Assembly: GCF_022760855.1 (NCBI RefSeq)
Contig: NZ_JAKTNR010000002.1
Span: 62,001 to 126,000, forward strand
Source: Thermus albus
Lineage (GTDB): Bacteria > Deinococcota > Deinococci > Deinococcales > Thermaceae
Direction: 5' to 3'
Length of the DNA: 64,000 nucleotides
This document shows positions 61,368 through 64,000 of this stretch, in pieces; position 1 is the stretch's first letter; each line of letters starts with the position of its first letter. Under the pieces are notes generated by a model. It was not told where the DNA came from and did no database searches. It saw only the letters and a program-made list of their open reading frames with translations. The position numbers and the translations under genes are program-made.

Positions 61368-62360
61368 GTGGAAAGGATCTTGCCCTTTCGCTTTGACGAA
61401 AAGGAAGGGGTCTTCTGGCTTCTGGACCAGAGGAGGCTTCCCCTCGAGGAGGTCTGGGTTCCCGTGCGCACCGCCAAGGAGATGGCCCAGGCCATACGGG
61501 CCATGGTGGTGCGGGGGGCTCCGGCCATCGGGGTGGCCGCTGGCTTTGGCATGGTGCTGGCCCACCTAAGGGGCGAGGACCTGGAGGAGGCGGACCGGCT
61601 TTTGCGGCAGAGCCGGCCCACGGCGGTGAACCTCTTCCACGCCCTGGACCGCATGCGCCCTCATTGGGGCGACCTGAAGGGAAGCCTGAAGGAAGCCCAG
61701 GCCATCTGGCACGAGGTGGCGGAGACGGAAAGGGCCATCAGCCAGCATGGGGCCAGGGTTTTGCGGGGCCAGGTCCTCACCCACTGCAACACCGGCCCCC
61801 TGGCCACCGGGGGGTACGGCACCGCCCTGGGGGCCATCGTGGAGGCCTTTCGCCAAGGGCGGGTGTCCCACGTCTGGGTAGACGAGACCCGGCCCTACCT
61901 GCAAGGGGCTAGGCTCACCGCCTATGAGCTGCAAAAGGCTCGGGTGCCGGCCACCCTGATTGCGGACAACATGGCGGGCTTCCTCATGGCAAGGGGCCGG
62001 GTGGATGCGGTCATGGTGGGGGTGGACCGCATGGCCTTGAATGGGGACTTCGCCAACAAGATCGGCACCTACGCCCTGGCGGTCCTGGCCCACCACCACG
62101 GGATTCCCTTCTACGCCGCTTTGCCCCTCTCTTCCGTGGACCCCAGCCTGGAAACCGGGGAGGGCATCCCCATTGAGGAGCGCCCGGCCCAGGAGCTCCT
62201 GGAGCTAAAGGGCGTGCGCCTTGCCCCCGAGGGTTTCCCCGCCTACCACCCGGCCTTTGACCTCACGCCCCACCGCTACCTCACGGGGATCGTCACGGAA
62301 AAGGGCGTGCTCTACCCTCCCTTTGACGAGGCCTTGCGCCGTGCCTTGGGGTTGGCTTGA
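61368..62360 (+). CDS. mtnA: Methylthioribose-1-phosphate isomerase
   Basis: 330 residues from a GTG. MVVRGAPAIGVAAGFG, THCNTGPLATGGYGTALGAI, DETRPYLQGARLTAYELQ and VGVDRMALNGDFANKIGTYALAVLAHHH are MtnA signatures (Cys in THCNTG, Asp in GVDRM). It works in methionine salvage, which handles the methylthioadenosine left from polyamine synthesis. That ties it in function to the pot genes. Confidence 0.95.
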   Translation: MERILPFRFDEKEGVFWLLDQRRLPLEEVWVPVRTAKEMAQAIRAMVVRGAPAIGVAAGFGMVLAHLRGEDLEEADRLLRQSRPTAVNLFHALDRMRPHWGDLKGSLKEAQAIWHEVAETERAISQHGARVLRGQVLTHCNTGPLATGGYGTALGAIVEAFRQGRVSHVWVDETRPYLQGARLTAYELQKARVPATLIADNMAGFLMARGRVDAVMVGVDRMALNGDFANKIGTYALAVLAHHHGIPFYAALPLSSVDPSLETGEGIPIEERPAQELLELKGVRLAPEGFPAYHPAFDLTPHRYLTGIVTEKGVLYPPFDEALRRALGLA

Positions 62361-62955
62361 GGCCCTTTTGGGGCACACCTGCCCGGGATGCGGGGGCAGG
62401 TTGGATGCGCCTCTCCTTTGTCAACGTTGCCGCCAGGGCCTACGGGCTTTCGCTGGGCCAGGCGTGGTCTACCTAGGCCTCTATAGCCGTATGGGAGGGG
62501 TGGTACGGGCCTTGAAGTACCGGAGGCGGTTCGCCCTGGCTACCCTTCTGGCAAAGCCCCTGGCGGAGGGGATCCGGGCCCAGGGTTGGGAGCTGGAGGG
62601 GATCACGGCAGTGCCCACCCTCTTCCCCCGTCTCCTCCTGAGGGGGTATAACCCTCCGGAACTGGTGGCCCGGGAGGTGGCCAGGCGGCTTGGCGTGCCG
62701 TACCGGAGGGTTCTGAGGCGCACCCGTTACACCCCAAGCCAGCCCACCCGGGGCCGGGCTCGAGGGCGCTTGCCCCAGGACCTCTTCGCCCCGTCTCTTT
62801 CCGTGAAGGGAAACTGGCTTTTGCTGGACGACGTCTTAACCAGCGGGGCCACCTTCCTTAGGGCCAAGGAGGCCCTTTTGCGGGCGGGGGCGAGCCAGGT
62901 CTACGGGGCCTTCCTGGCGGTGCGGGACCCCGGGGCCCTGGGCCCTTACCGCTAA
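62341..62955 (+). CDS. comF: ComF-family phosphoribosyltransferase-like competence protein
   Basis: 204 residues from the GTG at 62341, overlapping mtnA by 20 bases. The zinc-ribbon cysteines (CPGCGG, CQRC) are followed by YSRMGGVVRALKYRRRFALA, RGYNPPELVAREVA, RTRYTPSQPTRGRARGR and LLLDDVLTSGATF (PRPP loop). ComF is needed for DNA uptake, matching the pilin cluster and natural competence of Thermus. Confidence 0.92.
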   Translation: MPWGWLEALLGHTCPGCGGRLDAPLLCQRCRQGLRAFAGPGVVYLGLYSRMGGVVRALKYRRRFALATLLAKPLAEGIRAQGWELEGITAVPTLFPRLLLRGYNPPELVAREVARRLGVPYRRVLRRTRYTPSQPTRGRARGRLPQDLFAPSLSVKGNWLLLDDVLTSGATFLRAKEALLRAGASQVYGAFLAVRDPGALGPYR

Positions 62956-63013
62956 GGCCACACTCTCGTTCCCCGGGGCTCCTAGACTAGGAGGGTAGAG
63001 GGGGTGGGTTTCC

Positions 63014-63412
63014 GTGAGAAAGATCCGCCGCCTGGAAGACCTTCTGCCCCACCTCCGGGAAGGCCGCTACCGCCTTGGGCCCCACGTGGCCAAGCACATG
63101 CTACAGGAGGGCTTCACCGAGCTGGATGTGCTCAGGGCCTTGGAATGGGGCCGGGAGTTGGCCATCTACCCCGAGGACCAGAGGATGCTGGTCTTGGGCT
63201 ACATGGTCTTTCCCCCGCGCCTGAGGCTTCCCCTGCATGTGGTGCTGGAGTACGCCACGCCCCGGCACGTGGACATCGTGACCGCCTTCATCCCCAAGGA
63301 ACCCTACCGGGTCTACTCCCGGGCCCGGATCGCCGCCATCCTGCGCTTTGACGGGGCCTTGGAGGAGGTGCGCTGGACTAGGCCCAAGGAAGCCTACCCC
63401 GCCTGGGACTAG
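63014..63412 (+). CDS. DUF4258-like small protein
   Basis: 132 residues from a GTG. LGPHVAKHMLQEGFTELDVLRALEWGRELAIYPEDQRMLVLGYMVF and PLHVVLEYATPRHVDIVTAFIPKEPYRVYSRARI resemble the DUF4258 (RelE-like fold) pattern of an early conserved His, then VDIVTAF. No antitoxin partner is seen next to it, so a toxin role is not supported. Its stop shares CTAG with fur. Confidence 0.7.
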   Translation: MRKIRRLEDLLPHLREGRYRLGPHVAKHMLQEGFTELDVLRALEWGRELAIYPEDQRMLVLGYMVFPPRLRLPLHVVLEYATPRHVDIVTAFIPKEPYRVYSRARIAAILRFDGALEEVRWTRPKEAYPAWD

Positions 63413-63777
63413 GTGCACTCTGGGCAGCGGCCGTAGACCGTGACCTCGTGGCCTTCGGCTAAAAAGCCCGGAGGCAGGTGGCCTTCCAGGGCTAGGTCAC
63501 AGCCCAAAAGCTCGTACACCTTCCCGCAGAGGCGGCAAAGGAAGTGGTGATGGTGTTCCCGGCCTGCGGGTTCGTACCGGGGGGGTTCGCCGGGAAGGAC
63601 CACGGGGATTAGGAAGCCCTCCTCCACCAAGCCCTTTAGGGTGCGGTACACGGTGGCCAGGCCCAAGGAGGGGACCTTCCTCTTGGCCAGCTCCAGGACC
63701 TCTTGGGGGGAGAGGGGCCGGCCTGCCTCTAAAAAGGTTTCCCGGATGGCCCGCCGCTGCCGGGTGGAGCGCTCCAT
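63409..63777 (-). CDS. Fur-family metalloregulator
   Basis: 122 residues: winged helix (RQRRAIRETFLEAGRPLSPQEVLELAKRKVPSLGLATVYRTLKGLVEEGF), HHHHF at 75-79, and two zinc cysteine pairs C81/C84 and C118/C121. Members sense Fe, Zn or peroxide (Fur, Zur, PerR); residues do not decide which. A TATTCT -10 lies six bases before the ATG, and a short palindrome lies in the divergent gap. Confidence 0.9.
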   Translation of the reverse strand: MERSTRQRRAIRETFLEAGRPLSPQEVLELAKRKVPSLGLATVYRTLKGLVEEGFLIPVVLPGEPPRYEPAGREHHHHFLCRLCGKVYELLGCDLALEGHLPPGFLAEGHEVTVYGRCPECT

Positions 63778-63783
63778 GATCCC

Positions 63784-63828
63784 AGAATAGCAATCTGAGA
63801 AAAAGTTTTCATCCTTCCAGGGTAAAGT
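63784..63828. promoter_or_regulatory. Divergent promoters and candidate Fur-family operator
   Basis: Minus strand TATTCT (63784-63789) for fur and plus strand TAAAGT (63823-63828) for the next gene flank the palindrome GAAAAAGTTTTC (63799-63810), extended as TGA..TCA at 63796-63811. This is the position expected for autoregulation. Confidence 0.45.
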
Positions 63829-63834
63829 GGCGGC

Positions 63835-64000
63835 ATGCGCTTGGGGGTTCTCCTATGTTTGCTCCTCCTTCCCGCCTTGGCCCAGGGCGAAGGGAGGTAC
63901 CTGGTGGGTCGCCTGGTGGCCCTCGAGCCCCAAGGGGGCGTGGCTCTGGTGGAGGTGGGGGGCAGGAGGCTTCCGGCCCTCCTCCCCGTGGATGGCGGCC
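63835..64000 (+). CDS. Secreted protein, N-terminal part only (YibE/F-like candidate)
   Basis: 55 residues are visible before the window ends: signal peptide MRLGVLLCLLLLPALAQG, then a small beta domain (RYLVGRLVALEPQGGVALVEVGGRRLPALLPVDGG). The opening resembles the extracytoplasmic start of YibE/F membrane proteins, but too little is present to be sure. It is divergent from the Fur-family gene and may be its target. Confidence 0.55.
   Translation, partial: MRLGVLLCLLLLPALAQGEGRYLVGRLVALEPQGGVALVEVGGRRLPALLPVDGG

Noticed and set aside
63014-63412. DUF4258 protein as a RelE-type toxin
   Set aside because: No antitoxin-like gene adjoins it; the downstream gene is a Fur-family regulator on the opposite strand.

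Overview
The window is chromosomal DNA of a Thermus-type bacterium. It is very GC-rich and has short, overlapping genes. Many transcripts appear leaderless, with a -10 box 6-7 bases before the start codon. The proteins resemble Thermus families: 345-residue LeuB, a type IV pilin/ComZ cluster, BamA and a giant TamB, and a PQQ sugar dehydrogenase. There are no rRNA genes, CRISPR arrays or intact insertion sequences; one tRNA-Leu(CAG) is present.

Layout. (1) 1-11.9 kb is an acetate/short-chain acid module. It holds a partial symporter-like protein, a cNMP/CBS/DUF294 protein, an ActP-type symporter with its DUF4212 small subunit, an acetyl-CoA synthetase paralogue, and an unusual IclR-regulator/acyl-CoA-synthetase fusion. 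The fusion is divergent from canonical acs across a perfect 19-bp inverted repeat. (2) 11.9-14 kb holds methylmalonyl-CoA mutase large subunit, an NTF2-like protein and a micro-protein. (3) 14-20.3 kb is one continuous run: winged-helix regulator, minD, minE, rodA, potABCD. A cytochrome c gene follows. (4) 20.7-26.8 kb (minus strand) is a six-gene leuC-leuD-leuB-Uma2-SDR-ilvD operon behind a complete leucine attenuator (promoter, leader peptide, three alternative stems). (5) 26.8-29.1 kb holds a hendecad coiled-coil membrane protein, tRNA-Leu, trpS and scpA. (6) 29.1-38.3 kb is an envelope polysaccharide locus. Its core (about 29.1-34.1 kb) is visibly poorer in GC and looks acquired. (7) 38.4-42.0 kb is the pilin cluster (ComZ-like, three minor pilins, major pilin). 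(8) 42-51 kb is housekeeping: thiolase, DUF503, BamA, purine nucleoside phosphorylase, YggS, DivIVA, YdcF, HflX, acylphosphatase. (9) 51-59.1 kb is one 2.7-thousand-residue TamB gene. (10) 59.1-64 kb holds threonine dehydrogenase, PQQ dehydrogenase, MtnA, ComF, DUF4258, a Fur-family regulator and a truncated secreted protein.

The strongest candidate for something undescribed is the acs region. A transcription-factor domain is fused to an acyl-CoA synthetase whose hinge motif is altered. It lies beside acs and beside a palindrome whose arms carry the acs -35 box and a TTGACA facing the fusion gene. This suggests an enzyme-derived sensor controlling acetate activation. The second is the intact leucine attenuator, which would place ilvD, a Uma2 protein and an SDR under leucine control. 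All calls come from reading the sequence; no database search was possible.
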